Assembly (NCBI GenBank): GCA_014843695.1
Contig: CM026403.1
Span: forward strand, 46,463,645-46,527,644
Reading direction: 5' to 3'
From: Archivesica marissinica
Taxonomy: Eukaryota > Mollusca > Bivalvia > Venerida > Vesicomyidae
DNA length: 64,000 nt
The translations under genes and the position numbers were made by a program. Positions within the stretch are counted from its first letter, which is position 1. The number at the start of each line of letters is the position of its first letter. The notes below the pieces were generated by a model, which saw only the letters and a list, made by a program, of their open reading frames with translations, did not search any database and had not been told where the DNA came from. Below are positions 34,373 through 43,789 of the stretch, in pieces.

Positions 34373-35561
34373 GGTCGCATGTCAAGAACTGGTCATAAAA
34401 AGTATCACATGGCAAAATTTGACAAATATTTGTAAAATTTTGCCAGGGAATGTGTTCATGGTTTTACAACAGAAAATGTCATTAGAATTCATCAATTCAG
34501 TTTATTAATCAATTAACAGGTAATTAAAGGCTGGCAATTAATAGGAAATTCTATTGAAATTGATTTACGTTTTTGCCGTTTTCTCAGTTTGGACGTCTTT
34601 TTGGGGAGACAGCCCTGGGCAAGTCAATTCTCAATGGAATTGAGAGATGCTGGTCTTAAAATGTTCAGGAATAAAAGGGCTTTCAGAAAAACTGAACAGA
34701 AAAGAAATAGAAGAAGTACATCATAGGTAGATTCCAACTCAAACTTCCCTTTCGAAAATAAAGTCATCCACTGTCCGATCAGTTCACAAGCTGAGCTTAC
34801 CATAGCCCAATGTTCCTACACTCTGCTACAGGCCATAAATACAGCCTTTTTCCATCACTAACACCAACTACACCAACTTACATAAATTCTCAAGTTCAAA
34901 TGGCACACATAATGTCTTCATGGTCCTGCTTTTGCAGCATGTATCTACCCGTCTCCCCCTCCGGATCCATACATTTTTTCCTGTACATCAATGCACTGAG
35001 TGCCTAGTGTGATTACATCTCATATTGAAACCAAGTTTAAAACAAATCTCTGCTGTCTAATTACAAATCTAAAGTGTAAAACCTTCTACTCTAAAGTTTA
35101 TTTACCGTTTTTGCTCCTGAAAATGTTCGGAAATCGGGTAAAATCGTCTATTTTCAATGTTTTCAAATGACCCTGAGATCAGGCATGTCATTAAAATGGC
35201 TTCCTTTTGTTGCCACCTACCATGCCTACAGAGACATCTATCAAAAGAAATTAGAACTAAACTGAAAGAGCTAGCAGTGGTCAATTGTTTTTGAAGACAC
35301 AAGTATGTTCCCATTGGTACCACCGCCACCTCCGGCTCCACCCCTGACAAGCTTTACATTTTCTGGTCTAGCTTCCTTTGTATTGCCTGTAAATAGCTAA
35401 ATTTGGTATCATTTGAAAGCTAACATCCTAAGGAAAAGAATGATATCAAATACTCTGCAATAGCTCACCAGTTAGCTGAGAAATCCTACAAAGAAGGGTG
35501 AGAAAAAACGTGAATGTGATAACTCCACCTTTTTTGCGTGACCAATTCTTGACATGCGACC
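34373..35561. mobile_element. Unclassified 1189-bp TIR element with AGGT target duplication
   Basis: The two ends are inverted repeats: GGTCGCATGTCAAGAAC at 34373 and the complement of a matching stretch ending at 35561, with 22 of the first 23 bases identical and looser similarity (ATCACAT) beyond. Immediately outside are identical 4-bp direct repeats AGGT (34369-34372 and 35562-35565), as expected of a target-site duplication. No transposase was recognised; an 82-codon minus frame at 35102-35350 is the longest inside and has no known domain. A 4-bp duplication is known for some DNA transposon superfamilies, but this is not enough to assign one. Confidence 0.72.
34810..35007 (+). other. Chance open frame inside the TIR element
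   Basis: A 65-codon open frame inside the TIR element. It has no transposase motif, splice sites or coding-like bias. Listed only so that the interior of the element is accounted for; probably not a gene. Confidence 0.3.
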
Positions 35562-35694
35562 AGGTATCAAGTATCTGGATCATATTTATTAATTAATAGA
35601 TTCGTGTGGGGCGGGGAGGGCTTACATATCCTGTTTTTATTGTGGCTAAAGTGCATTTCAAGTATTTAGTTTATAAAAAAATATTTTAGCTCGA

Positions 35695-35855
35695 TTGCGA
35701 AACATGTTAATTGTTATTAAACTTATATTAATCACTCTCGAGACCTCATTCCTGATGGAATCCATCGCCACGAGGGAGAGAGAAGAGGTAACGTGGAATT
35801 TAAATGCCTAGCCTAAGGGCATAATCGTAACGGCTCCAGCGTGGCTCGAACTCCG
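35695..35855. repeat. Dispersed repeat, copy 1
   Basis: Shares an ordered set of motifs with 40383-40530: TTGCGAAACA, a TTAATTG-type AT stretch, CCTGATGGAA/CCTTAATGGAA, CACGAGG and GATTTAAA/GAATTTAAA. Probably an old interspersed element; the family is unknown. It ends beside a B-box-like GGCTCGAAC. Confidence 0.5.
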
Positions 35856-35859
35856 GACC

Positions 35860-36020
35860 TTTCTTCCGTGGGCCAGCATCGCATTTGGAATTGAACGGTC
35901 CCAGGTGTCATTGAGCAAGGCACCTTACACAAATGGCTTAGTACTGTTTAACCGTTTAAGTCGGCTAAACCTGCCCAGGACAACATAATAGGGGTTTGAC
36001 ATTAATGGAGCATACATACA
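35860..36020 (+). mobile_element. Degenerate tRNA-derived SINE (same family as 36083)
   Basis: Matches the intact SINE at 36083-36299 in ATTTGGAAT, GTGTCATTGAGCAAGGCACC, GCTTAGTACTG, CTGCCCAGGA and the tail GGGGTTTGACATTAA...CATACATAC. The segment between the tRNA anticodon region and GTGTCATTG, including the B box, is deleted. Confidence 0.75.
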
Positions 36021-36082
36021 AATTGGTTTGTTTCGGAAAATGTCGCACTTGCCCGGGATTCATACATGGTTTAGCACTATAA

Positions 36083-36299
36083 TGTGTGGCGTGCGTGGTC
36101 CAGTGGTAGAGCATCGGATTTGGAATCGAATGGTCCCGGGTTCGATACTCGGGTCAGGGCCTGTATGTAGTGTCATTGAGCAAGGCACCTCACACACTTT
36201 GCTTAGTACTGGTTAATCGCTTAGGTCGGCTAAGCCTGCCCAGGAAAACATGTCTAAGTCCCCGAGAGGGGTTTGACATTAAATGAACATACATACATA
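36083..36299 (+). mobile_element. tRNA-derived SINE with intact A and B boxes
   Basis: The tRNA-like head has an A box TGGTCCAGTGG (36096-36106) and a B box GGTTCGATACT (36139-36149), 43 bp apart. A body follows with GTCATTGAGCAAGGCACC and GCCTGCCCAGGAAAACATG, and it ends with a CATA-type short repeat tail (CATACATACATA). Other copies in the window are at 35860 (plus) and 36632 (minus). It is not a tRNA gene, because the acceptor stem does not close. Confidence 0.85.
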
Positions 36300-36482
36300 A
36301 TATTACTGAGGCGACCACAGGCGAGAACTGTTTATTGCCCGGTACCGAACCTAGTTGACCACAGCTGGCACAAGCTACATTGAATATATACGACTTAGTA
36401 TATACATATATTACATGTCGTCTATTGTTGCAACCGTATATAATAATGAACATGTATTATTTACTTTTCACAGCTATTATAG

Positions 36483-36581
36483 TTAAAAGACGGAGAAGAA
36501 CTTGGCAGGGAGCTACACGTGCAGAGGGGTTGTGGTAGAGGTGGCAAAGAGGAAGTTCTAGGAGTAGAAGTATATGAAGAG
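36483..36581 (+). CDS. Candidate internal exon (plus strand), weak
   Basis: Downstream of a pyrimidine-rich tract (TATTTACTTTTCACAG) a 33-codon segment is open from 36483 to a donor GAAGAG|GTATTT at 36582, in phase 0. The peptide contains GEELGRELHVQRG and KEEVLGVEVYEE. The acceptor needed is TATAG|TTA at 36482; the stronger CAG at 36473 would give a frame that stops after about 20 codons. Its phase fits the acceptor at 37138. The composition suggests coding, but the splice signals are ambiguous and no domain was recognised. Confidence 0.27.
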
Positions 36582-36631
36582 GTATTTATGAATGTTCCAT
36601 TTTTGTCGACACAAGCGATTGACCAATACTA

Positions 36632-36735
36632 AGCACTTTTTATGAGGAGCCTTGCTCAATGACACTACATTTGTTCCGTGACCGAGTATCGAACCCTTCA
36701 GGCTGTCTATTCCAAATCTGGCACTCTACCATGGG
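36632..36735 (-). mobile_element. Degenerate SINE, minus strand
   Basis: The reverse complement reads like the SINE at 36083: GGTAGAGTGCC, ATTTGGAAT, GGGTTCGATACTCGGTCA and GTGTCATTGAGCAAGG. Both pol III boxes are still recognisable. Confidence 0.72.
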
Positions 36736-37138
36736 TGTCACACAATTAAATACACATTCCAGCTTTATGTCTTATAACTAACATATCTAAACCATCAAAG
36801 CATCAGTAGCAACATAGCTTTTTGTTGTTTTTGCAATACCTTTGATGATGTTTGCTGTGCAGACATACATGGCCATTATAATACAGTATTGTGCGCGAGA
36901 TGTAGTCCTTTTAGACAGTACATTTGCTCAATCGGATGCGTATCAATGATATAAAAAGTGTTCTTCACTGAATCATGGATGTCACACAGGGCCACATCAC
37001 ACATCCAGTGAGCGACGCACCATCACAGTGAAGTCACATTGTTTGTTTAAAATGTTTTAATAAGATACTGTATTTTTTTCTTAATGGGATTCTGGCTGTT
37101 TATTTATGTACCTCATAGAAAATTCATTGCATTTACAG

Positions 37139-37210
37139 GTTGTCATTGAGCACATGGGTGTTGAGAAGATGCAGAATCTGGTACTCAATGATCAATCTCC
37201 ACCACCATAA
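37139..37210 (+). CDS. Candidate terminal exon (plus strand)
   Basis: A good acceptor (AAAATTCATTGCATTTACAG, ending at 37138) is followed by 24 codons beginning VVIEHMGVEKMQNLVLND and ending in TAA at 37208. Entry is phase 0, compatible with the donor at 36582. An internal GTACTC could act as a weak donor, in which case the message would continue to the phase 0 acceptor at 38542. The minus strand is also open here, so the call rests on the acceptor and frame. No domain was recognised. Confidence 0.35.
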   Translation, partial: VVIEHMGVEKMQNLVLNDQSPPP

Positions 37211-37746
37211 CCAGACCTCTACAACCAGCTGTTAGTACACAATATTGGTACAGGTGTGGACATTGCAATGAGATGGGGGCAGACTTGAACAAATAGTGTG
37301 GATGTCTGCCCAGCAACTGTATTTCAATGCGCAACGTAAGAATATATTCCAGTCATATATAGAGTATCAGTCAAATATGACTGTGCCAGTGCAAGTCATA
37401 AATGTTTGGATGATATTTGCATCACTTAAAGTGTTACAAATGGAAGTTGATTGTGTGTGTATTTTACGGATATTTAACATCGCTACCTGTTGCCCGTATG
37501 AGCTACACCTCTTGAAGAGATTAGTGATTTTAGTGGAGTGTGCAATGATACATACAGAGTCTCCTCTGCCTCGTTTACGTGAACGGTTTTGAGTCTTATC
37601 CGAAAGACTATGATGTGAGTCATTTTAGTATGGTATAGTGGTGAGTTTAACCTGCGTGTTTAACCACTGGACCGCTACATAATTGAAGTTGATTCTGATC
37701 ACACATTATTATTCACTTGTTTATAAGTAACCTCACGTATATAGTT
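37211..37746. other. Low-copy sequence, no gene supported
   Basis: The 98-codon plus frame at 37296-37592 starts at an ATG in AT-rich DNA, lacks recognisable domains and has no splice or poly(A) context. A fragment resembling a tRNA-SINE end (GTTTAACCACTGGACCGC) lies near 37658. Confidence 0.45.
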
Positions 37747-38012
37747 GTGGCTGTCCGATTAGCGCATGGTTAATGCGCTCGCTTCTCACAAATGCAACCC
37801 GTGTTCGATCCTCACATTTGGAAGTATGTGAGATGGTACGGTGGTCACCAGATCAGACAGGTAACCAGATCAGACAGGTGGGTTTTCTCCGGGTACTCTG
37901 GTTTCCTCCGACACGAATGACCACAAATACTCAGTCATCCGCTCCAACAAGAGTGATTAATACAAGATGTTACAGCTTGTTTCCCAGTCATTGTTATATA
38001 AATAAAGTTTAA
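37747..38012 (+). mobile_element. tRNA-derived SINE with a conserved central domain
   Basis: The head has an A-box-like TAGCGCATGGT at 37760 and a B box GTGTTCGATCC at 37801, about 41 bp apart. The body contains GGGTTTTCTCCGGGTACTC followed by GGTTTCCTCC, a motif widespread in SINEs of marine invertebrates (from general knowledge). A 17-bp motif (ACCAGATCAGACAGGT) is duplicated at 37847-37879. The tail is ATATAAATAAAGTTTAAAC. The family differs from the SINE at 36083. Confidence 0.8.
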
Positions 38013-38288
38013 ACTTAACATCATACAGTTGTCACAGGTGAGCTTCCATTGGACATCATTGATATACCTCATCCCCCCTCCCTTATGTCATAATGTTAAT
38101 TGACGAAACTTCCAACATTTTAAAAATCATCTTTAATATCAGAAACCATAATTCTCTGCTCAGATAATGTGGCTAGTGGATATGTATACTAGCTGTGTTG
38201 CAACTATAAGCATTCATTGGGCGACCTGTTGTGTTAAACTAGCATTAAATAGAATACAAATAGTGTAAAGCATTGTTTATTTTAATGT

Positions 38289-38390
38289 CACCCTTATTGA
38301 AAGGGCCAGCCATTTCTTGCGAGGTTCAAACTTTCAACCTCCTGCTACATATGTGGACGCCTTAACCACTATGCCATGGAGAATATGCGA
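38289..38390 (-). mobile_element. SINE head, minus strand (degenerate)
   Basis: On the minus strand, CCATGGCATAGTGGTTAAGG (A box TGGCATAGTGG) is followed by a B-box-like AGTTTGAACCT and a GGGTGACATTAAAA end. Resembles the head of the SINE at 32715. Confidence 0.65.
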
Positions 38391-38542
38391 ACGTTCCAGA
38401 TACTGTGTTTGTATAACCCTTTGAACTCTGGTGAGCACACTGAGGCCTTCAAAAGTTCATGGTGCTCTTGTTTAAATTAACAACTAATACGAAATGTCAA
38501 TAATACATTCAGGCTTTTGATGATAATTTACTATTGTTTCAG

Positions 38543-38659
38543 ATTGAACGGTTGATCCTAGACGGACAGGTTCTGACATTGTCTTCGGTACTACATGGAA
38601 ATGTTGGGACGCAATGGAATATACGTATGGAAATGTTGAGATGCAATGGAACAAACTAA
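38543..38659 (+). CDS. Candidate terminal exon (plus strand)
   Basis: The acceptor TTTACTATTGTTTCAG ends at 38542 and is followed by 38 codons beginning IERLILDGQVLTLSSV and a TAA at 38657, entry phase 0. AATAAA signals follow at 38701 and 38750. The last third contains a near duplication (TGGAAATGTTGGGACGCAAT and TGGAAATGTTGAGATGCAAT), so part may be a small tandem repeat rather than selected coding sequence. It could be the end of a plus-strand transcript that includes 34090, 36483 or 37139. The product was not recognised. Confidence 0.4.
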   Translation: MERLILDGQVLTLSSVLHGNVGTQWNIRMEMLRCNGTN

Positions 38660-38700
38660 TAACCAATCTTAATGAAATGAATTGCTGTATAATCATCTGG

Positions 38701-38755
38701 AATAAAAGTGCATTAAATGACAATTGTTCTCTTTTATTTCTTTGTTTCAAATAAA
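38701..38755. terminator. Bidirectional poly(A) signal region
   Basis: AATAAA on the plus strand at 38701-38706 and 38750-38755, and on the minus strand (TTTATT at 38733-38738). They lie between the plus terminal exon ending at 38659 and the minus terminal exon ending at 38889, consistent with convergent transcripts sharing their 3' ends. Confidence 0.4.
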
Positions 38756-38888
38756 GTTTTAGTTTGAGGGGGAGATAAGTTAGTCAGTAATCCTCAAATC
38801 ATGTTGACTCATCACAGTTGTTCTGTCCGTTTTTCTTCACACTGCATAGTGTCTGGATATGATTGGCATTATCGCATATATATCCATA

Positions 38889-38944
38889 CTATTTTGGTTC
38901 TTTCACAACATAACGTGTCCAGTTGTTGCTATATTCTACATAGC
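38889..38944 (-). CDS. Candidate terminal exon (minus strand)
   Basis: On the minus strand, a strong acceptor (GTATTTTATTTACAG ending at 38945) is followed by a short segment, entry phase 1, encoding YVEYSNNWTRYVVKEPK and then TAG at 38889-38891. The other two phases stop within a few codons. An AATAAA lies about 150 bp downstream on this strand. The NNW...VV..P pattern loosely resembles NNNWIWVPVMPD of the exon at 32539. The phase does not match the donor at 40192, so another exon would be needed between them. Confidence 0.32.
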
Positions 38945-39229
38945 CTGTAAATAAAATACAATATCAATAATACTGGTACTAAACCTAACTAGAGACAGTT
39001 TACCCTGACAAACCAGACAATGGTTAAAATTATCGTCAAACTACTGATCTGGTTTTGTACGAAGCAACTGTTGTGTAAATGAGTTATCACACAAGTTAGT
39101 ATTGTAAGCTGGCCTAGTTTTACACAATGATCCCATTTTAACTCGGAAGTTTATATGAAGCTATTGACAGAATGCTACATCCACTATCTGTCTGCAACAC
39201 CCACTATATCTCCATAGATGAGTATCTAA

Positions 39230-39605
39230 GGTAGTCGGTCACCTGCTTCTCAACTATATAGGTTCAAATTCCACTGGTGGTGTCCAATTATATCAGGTTG
39301 GTGGTTTTACAAGGTGCATGAAATACTGCTCAGGGCACCTGGATATATAAGCTATTCTGCTGTCGGTAATATACAAATTTCAGAATGACCATAAAGTCTA
39401 GATAGGCCTGTAAACAGTGTTTTACAAAATGTCACAAATACATCTATAAAACATGAAAAAGTTGGCAGTTTCTTACGGAGGTCGTGCACCCAAGTACTGG
39501 TTAACTGCTGGAGCCTGCCCAGGAAAGGTGTTGTTAGGTAAACTGCCCGCCAGCGATATAGCCCAAAATGGTGCTGATGCAGGTGTAAAACCCGAAATAT
39601 AACGT
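39230..39605 (+). mobile_element. SINE-derived fragments
   Basis: At 39440-39605 the sequence matches the body of the SINE at 32715 (AAAAGTTGGCAGTTTCTTAC, CAAGTACTGGTTAACTGCTG, GCCTGCCCAGGAAAGGTG) and continues with GTAAAACCCG. A possible tRNA-like head (B-box-like GGTTCAAATTCC near 39262) lies upstream, but the join between the two is unclear. The 102-codon minus frame over this region is SINE sequence, not a gene. Confidence 0.65.
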
Positions 39606-40192
39606 CTATAAAACTAGAGAATAGCACTTGGATTGCTGGTATTTGACAAAAGATAAGCATGACCCCGATTCAACATTGAAAGGTCAAACACATGGTATTG
39701 TTTATTTGACAGTTCATACGAGGTTTCCTACTATAGAAATCAATTGGAGTGGACTCGTCGCTGATCACACAGACATTTGACCGAATTCACACACAATCGT
39801 ACACCAGCAAACATCCACAAAGTCTATCAACATAATTTTGAGATACCCTGTCCTCAGACAGACGTAGCTATACACATTAGCACCCATTCCTATCGCATGG
39901 TTAATTATTTATTGATGGAAAAAAACAAATTACATTCTTCAAGTAATATGAACATTTCTTTAGGTGGTGGCATATTCACGACCCTTTGAGGAGGTTTATA
40001 TAGTGTCCAAAGTATCGATATATAGTCGATATAGAATAAACTATTATATGGTCATTCAGGCATTATAAATCTATACCTGTTTATATAATAATAATAAATT
40101 AAATAAGGTGTGAGAATCTGGTCTATTAAAATAAAATAATTAATATGCGACACAACTGCTTTAGTGTAGATTCAATGTATTAATGAAGTTAC
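39606..40192. other. AT-rich low-copy sequence, no gene supported
   Basis: Contains a short plus frame (39777-39989) without splice or domain support and AT-rich stretches near 40010-40140. Would be intronic if the exon at 40193 continues to lower coordinates on the minus strand. Confidence 0.45.
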
Positions 40193-40304
40193 CTTATGAA
40201 TGATCTCTCTGTTATTCAATATTGTGGTGTTTGCGTCCTCGTTCATCTTGTGGACACTTGACAGTACCCTGATGTCTTCAATAATACACAGTTCTGATCC
40301 AATT
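40193..40304 (-). CDS. Candidate internal exon (minus strand), best supported
   Basis: Minus-strand acceptor TGTCATTCTTGTTGCAG (ending at 40305) and donor CATAAG|GTAACT (GT at 40192-40191) bracket 112 bp that are open in only one frame, entry with one base and exit phase 0. The 37-codon peptide contains IGSELCIIEDIRVLSSVHK, then NEDANTTILNNREIIHK, including an N-x-T sequence. Both splice sites and composition agree, so this is the most convincing exon in the window. Phase 0 exit fits the proposed acceptor at 32678, but intervening exons are possible. The family was not recognised. Confidence 0.5.
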
Positions 40305-40382
40305 CTGCAACAAGAATGACACATACCCATAACAATTCTTAATTTTAGCTGGGTGAATATCTTATCTAGTTTATTCAAATTG

Positions 40383-40530
40383 CTTGATTGCGAAACAAGT
40401 TATTTCATCATTAGTTTAATTGATATCGCTGCCTCATCCCCTTAATGGAACACATTGTCACGAGGAAGAGACAGTGTTGATTTAAACGGCTTCACTACAT
40501 ACATCATCACTATGGTTCTGGAGGGCGCAA
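40383..40530. repeat. Dispersed repeat, copy 2
   Basis: Shares the ordered motifs of 35695-35855 (GATTGCGAAACA, CTTAATGGAA, CACGAGG, GATTTAAAC). Orientation is the same as copy 1. Confidence 0.5.
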
Positions 40531-41574
40531 ACTCACACCATTATGGTATATTATTAAAACCTTGTGGGTATGCAAACTGACAAAATGAAATGGGTGTTAA
40601 TTAGATTCCTGGCAAAAAGAACAACAAATGCCTAGCAGACCATCTGTTAACCCTTTCCTTTATAGAGATTTAGGTTAATATACTATTATATCTCCATACA
40701 AACGACAGCCATTTAGCTATCATGCAGTGGATAAGAAGCCGCCATATATATCCCACCTCCATAGATATTACTGGGACTACATGATATTCTGGCCTTTATT
40801 ATGAACATTGGTGTGGCTACTACATTGTCAATGTATGTCGCATTGGTAATGGCGCCAAGAGGTGCTTCTATGAGGGAATGGGTTAAGGTACAAATATGTA
40901 ATTTGCAGTTGTCCCTAAACAAAGACCCCCCTGTTCAAGCAGGTTGTCAACCCTGCCCCACCTTGGCCATTTTAGAAAGGTGTATGGTAAGTGGAGTAAC
41001 ATGTAGATGTGTTGCCAGAAATAAACCCACCAAAAATGCAAACTGGTTTTGACACCCCCCCCCCGACAAAAGAACGTCCAAAGGGGGGCGGGGCTATTTT
41101 TTTCGATAGCCTTTAATGCATGAGAATCAGTAATAGAAATGTATGCAATGATTCGTAATAATTATGTATCAATCTTTCTTATAGCAGTCTTTGATATTGC
41201 TAAACACCATTTCCCACTTGTCTCCTGCATGTATATATTACATTTAGAATTAATAGCGTATTAACTGTAAAAACAAATACATGCATTGTTACTTTTGAAA
41301 GTATCAAAAGTATTACAAGCACAACCAATTTGGTATTTACGAACATATATAGTCGATAAAGTAACTGTCTTCCTCCTCAAATATGTCTTGGTTTTATACC
41401 CCGTGGGGAGCCCCATAAATTATAACGATTGTTTGTAAACAAGTATACATCCAGTTTGTCCACTGACATATACCATAGTATGTTGATTTTAACCGCTACA
41501 ATGATTAAACAACTACTGGTAGTTATAAGATACATTGTTAGTGCTCAAAACTAAATAATTCTTACAAAATAAAA
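40531..41574. other. Low-copy sequence up to the scaffold gap
   Basis: No gene supported. At 40713-41052 both strands are open for 69-83 codons over AT-balanced sequence, without clear splice sites. A poly-C/G-rich stretch lies at 41055-41093 (a run of C followed by GGGGGGCGGGGC). The remainder to 41574 is AT-rich. Confidence 0.45.
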
Positions 41575-42574
41575 NNNNNNNNNNNNNNNNNNNNNNNNNN
41601 NNNNNNNNNNNNNNNNNNNNNNNNNNNNNNNNNNNNNNNNNNNNNNNNNNNNNNNNNNNNNNNNNNNNNNNNNNNNNNNNNNNNNNNNNNNNNNNNNNNN
41701 NNNNNNNNNNNNNNNNNNNNNNNNNNNNNNNNNNNNNNNNNNNNNNNNNNNNNNNNNNNNNNNNNNNNNNNNNNNNNNNNNNNNNNNNNNNNNNNNNNNN
41801 NNNNNNNNNNNNNNNNNNNNNNNNNNNNNNNNNNNNNNNNNNNNNNNNNNNNNNNNNNNNNNNNNNNNNNNNNNNNNNNNNNNNNNNNNNNNNNNNNNNN
41901 NNNNNNNNNNNNNNNNNNNNNNNNNNNNNNNNNNNNNNNNNNNNNNNNNNNNNNNNNNNNNNNNNNNNNNNNNNNNNNNNNNNNNNNNNNNNNNNNNNNN
42001 NNNNNNNNNNNNNNNNNNNNNNNNNNNNNNNNNNNNNNNNNNNNNNNNNNNNNNNNNNNNNNNNNNNNNNNNNNNNNNNNNNNNNNNNNNNNNNNNNNNN
42101 NNNNNNNNNNNNNNNNNNNNNNNNNNNNNNNNNNNNNNNNNNNNNNNNNNNNNNNNNNNNNNNNNNNNNNNNNNNNNNNNNNNNNNNNNNNNNNNNNNNN
42201 NNNNNNNNNNNNNNNNNNNNNNNNNNNNNNNNNNNNNNNNNNNNNNNNNNNNNNNNNNNNNNNNNNNNNNNNNNNNNNNNNNNNNNNNNNNNNNNNNNNN
42301 NNNNNNNNNNNNNNNNNNNNNNNNNNNNNNNNNNNNNNNNNNNNNNNNNNNNNNNNNNNNNNNNNNNNNNNNNNNNNNNNNNNNNNNNNNNNNNNNNNNN
42401 NNNNNNNNNNNNNNNNNNNNNNNNNNNNNNNNNNNNNNNNNNNNNNNNNNNNNNNNNNNNNNNNNNNNNNNNNNNNNNNNNNNNNNNNNNNNNNNNNNNN
42501 NNNNNNNNNNNNNNNNNNNNNNNNNNNNNNNNNNNNNNNNNNNNNNNNNNNNNNNNNNNNNNNNNNNNNNNNNN
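41575..42574. other. Scaffold gap of 1000 N
   Basis: Exactly 1000 N, a placeholder of unknown true size. The flanks are unrelated AT-rich sequences. The 370-codon frame across it is an artefact. Confidence 0.99.
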
Positions 42575-43740
42575 AAACTTACTATATATATTTAATGGGA
42601 CTTTTAACTCTAGAATAAAGAACACGAATATATTTAAGGTGCAGGAGAACTTGCATTCCCGTTACCGAATATTCATTACCTTTAGCGCTTTACCAACGCT
42701 ACATGTATATTATACGCCCAAATAATTAAAGCCGTTGTCAACCTCAACAAGTTCATGATATCACTGCGTGTGCTGCTTAGTGTTGTTTCTATACGAAATA
42801 CAGCAACCTTATTTCAATGAGCAGTATTTCAGACAGGGATGGACACCTGGTTAGAACCACCGACCTTCCTCAAGCCAGCTGGGTAACTTCCTCAGATGGA
42901 AAACACCTCCCAGTGGGATTCGAACATGCAATGGTGAGAAATTAGTGTTTTGAAGTTGTAAAGTTTATCACTCCGATAATACCGAAGGACAATTCTTTTG
43001 AGAAATGTGCCCTAACCAGCATTGTGCGAGAAGCCATACAACTGGTCTGTGGCAGGTCAGTGGTTCTACCTGGATGCCAGTCTGTATGAAATACTGCTCT
43101 GAAACTCCAAAACAAGCAGCTTGTCGTAAGTTTGTATGTTTTGTCCAACAGAAATATAACTACAACATTTTTGACATAATAATATATTTTAATTCAATGA
43201 TATGTCCTATCTGTGTACTTTACCAAACAACAAACAATGTTGTGCAGTGAGAGAGACACGTATATTTCGACTACATATTTTAGACGAGACAAGAATACAA
43301 TAAATATGTACATGTTGATACTACATCTACAAGACAAAAAATGTTTAGAAATCTCTGATCGAGATACACGGGACCAGCGTAAAAACCAGAGATAAAATCA
43401 TCATTGGATCTCATTAATTTTCAACATTATAGAGTCTCCTCTGTTGAGCAAATACATTAATGCAATTAAGTCGTGAAGACATCAAATGTTACAAAATTTG
43501 TGTTGTTTCATATTCAATCTTAGTTCAATCTATCAATTGTATAATGAAAGTACATGTAGTAACCCATACTCTATATTCACCATACTCTATATTCAAATCA
43601 GTATGAGCCATAGTAACTGTCAAAACTGACTATTCACGCATATCCAGACTTCAAAAAGTTGAACCTCCCTAAAACAACAACCTCTCTACAACAACCAATC
43701 TGGGTGTATCCTGAGGGTGTTTGCTCTGTATAGTTTGACT
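42575..43740. other. Low-copy sequence with SINE-like inverted pair
   Basis: An inverted repeat of about 35 bp joins 42840-42876 (CACCTGGTTAGAACCACCGA) and 43045-43082 (complement of TCAGTGGTTCTACCTGGATG), about 200 bp apart. These look like two SINE-derived pieces in opposite orientation; a B-box-like GGGATTCGAACATG lies near 42916. From 43655 a degenerate transposon-end-like stretch (GAACCTCCCTAAAACAACAA) runs towards the pogo-like element. No gene supported. Confidence 0.5.
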
Positions 43741-43789
43741 GTATATATGTATTTGTACAGTCATTTATAACACATGTAATATATATGTA
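43741..43789. repeat. 94-bp satellite fragment left of the pogo-like element
   Basis: GTATTTGTACAGTCATTTAT and the following AT stretch match half-units of the 94-bp satellite. The fragment ends at the TA target site (43788-43789), showing that the transposon split a satellite unit. Confidence 0.9.

Noticed and set aside
36096..36150. tRNA gene
   Set aside because: A and B boxes are good, but the acceptor stem does not close and the sequence continues into a SINE body found in several copies.
37296..37592. Plus-strand frame of 98 codons
   Set aside because: Length is within chance expectation for this region, with no splice sites, poly(A) context or recognised domain.
43655..43738. Second pogo-like element left of 43790
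   Set aside because: GAACCTCCCTAAAACAACAA and GTTTGACTGTATA resemble transposon ends, but no matching inverted partner or TA-flanked boundary could be found.
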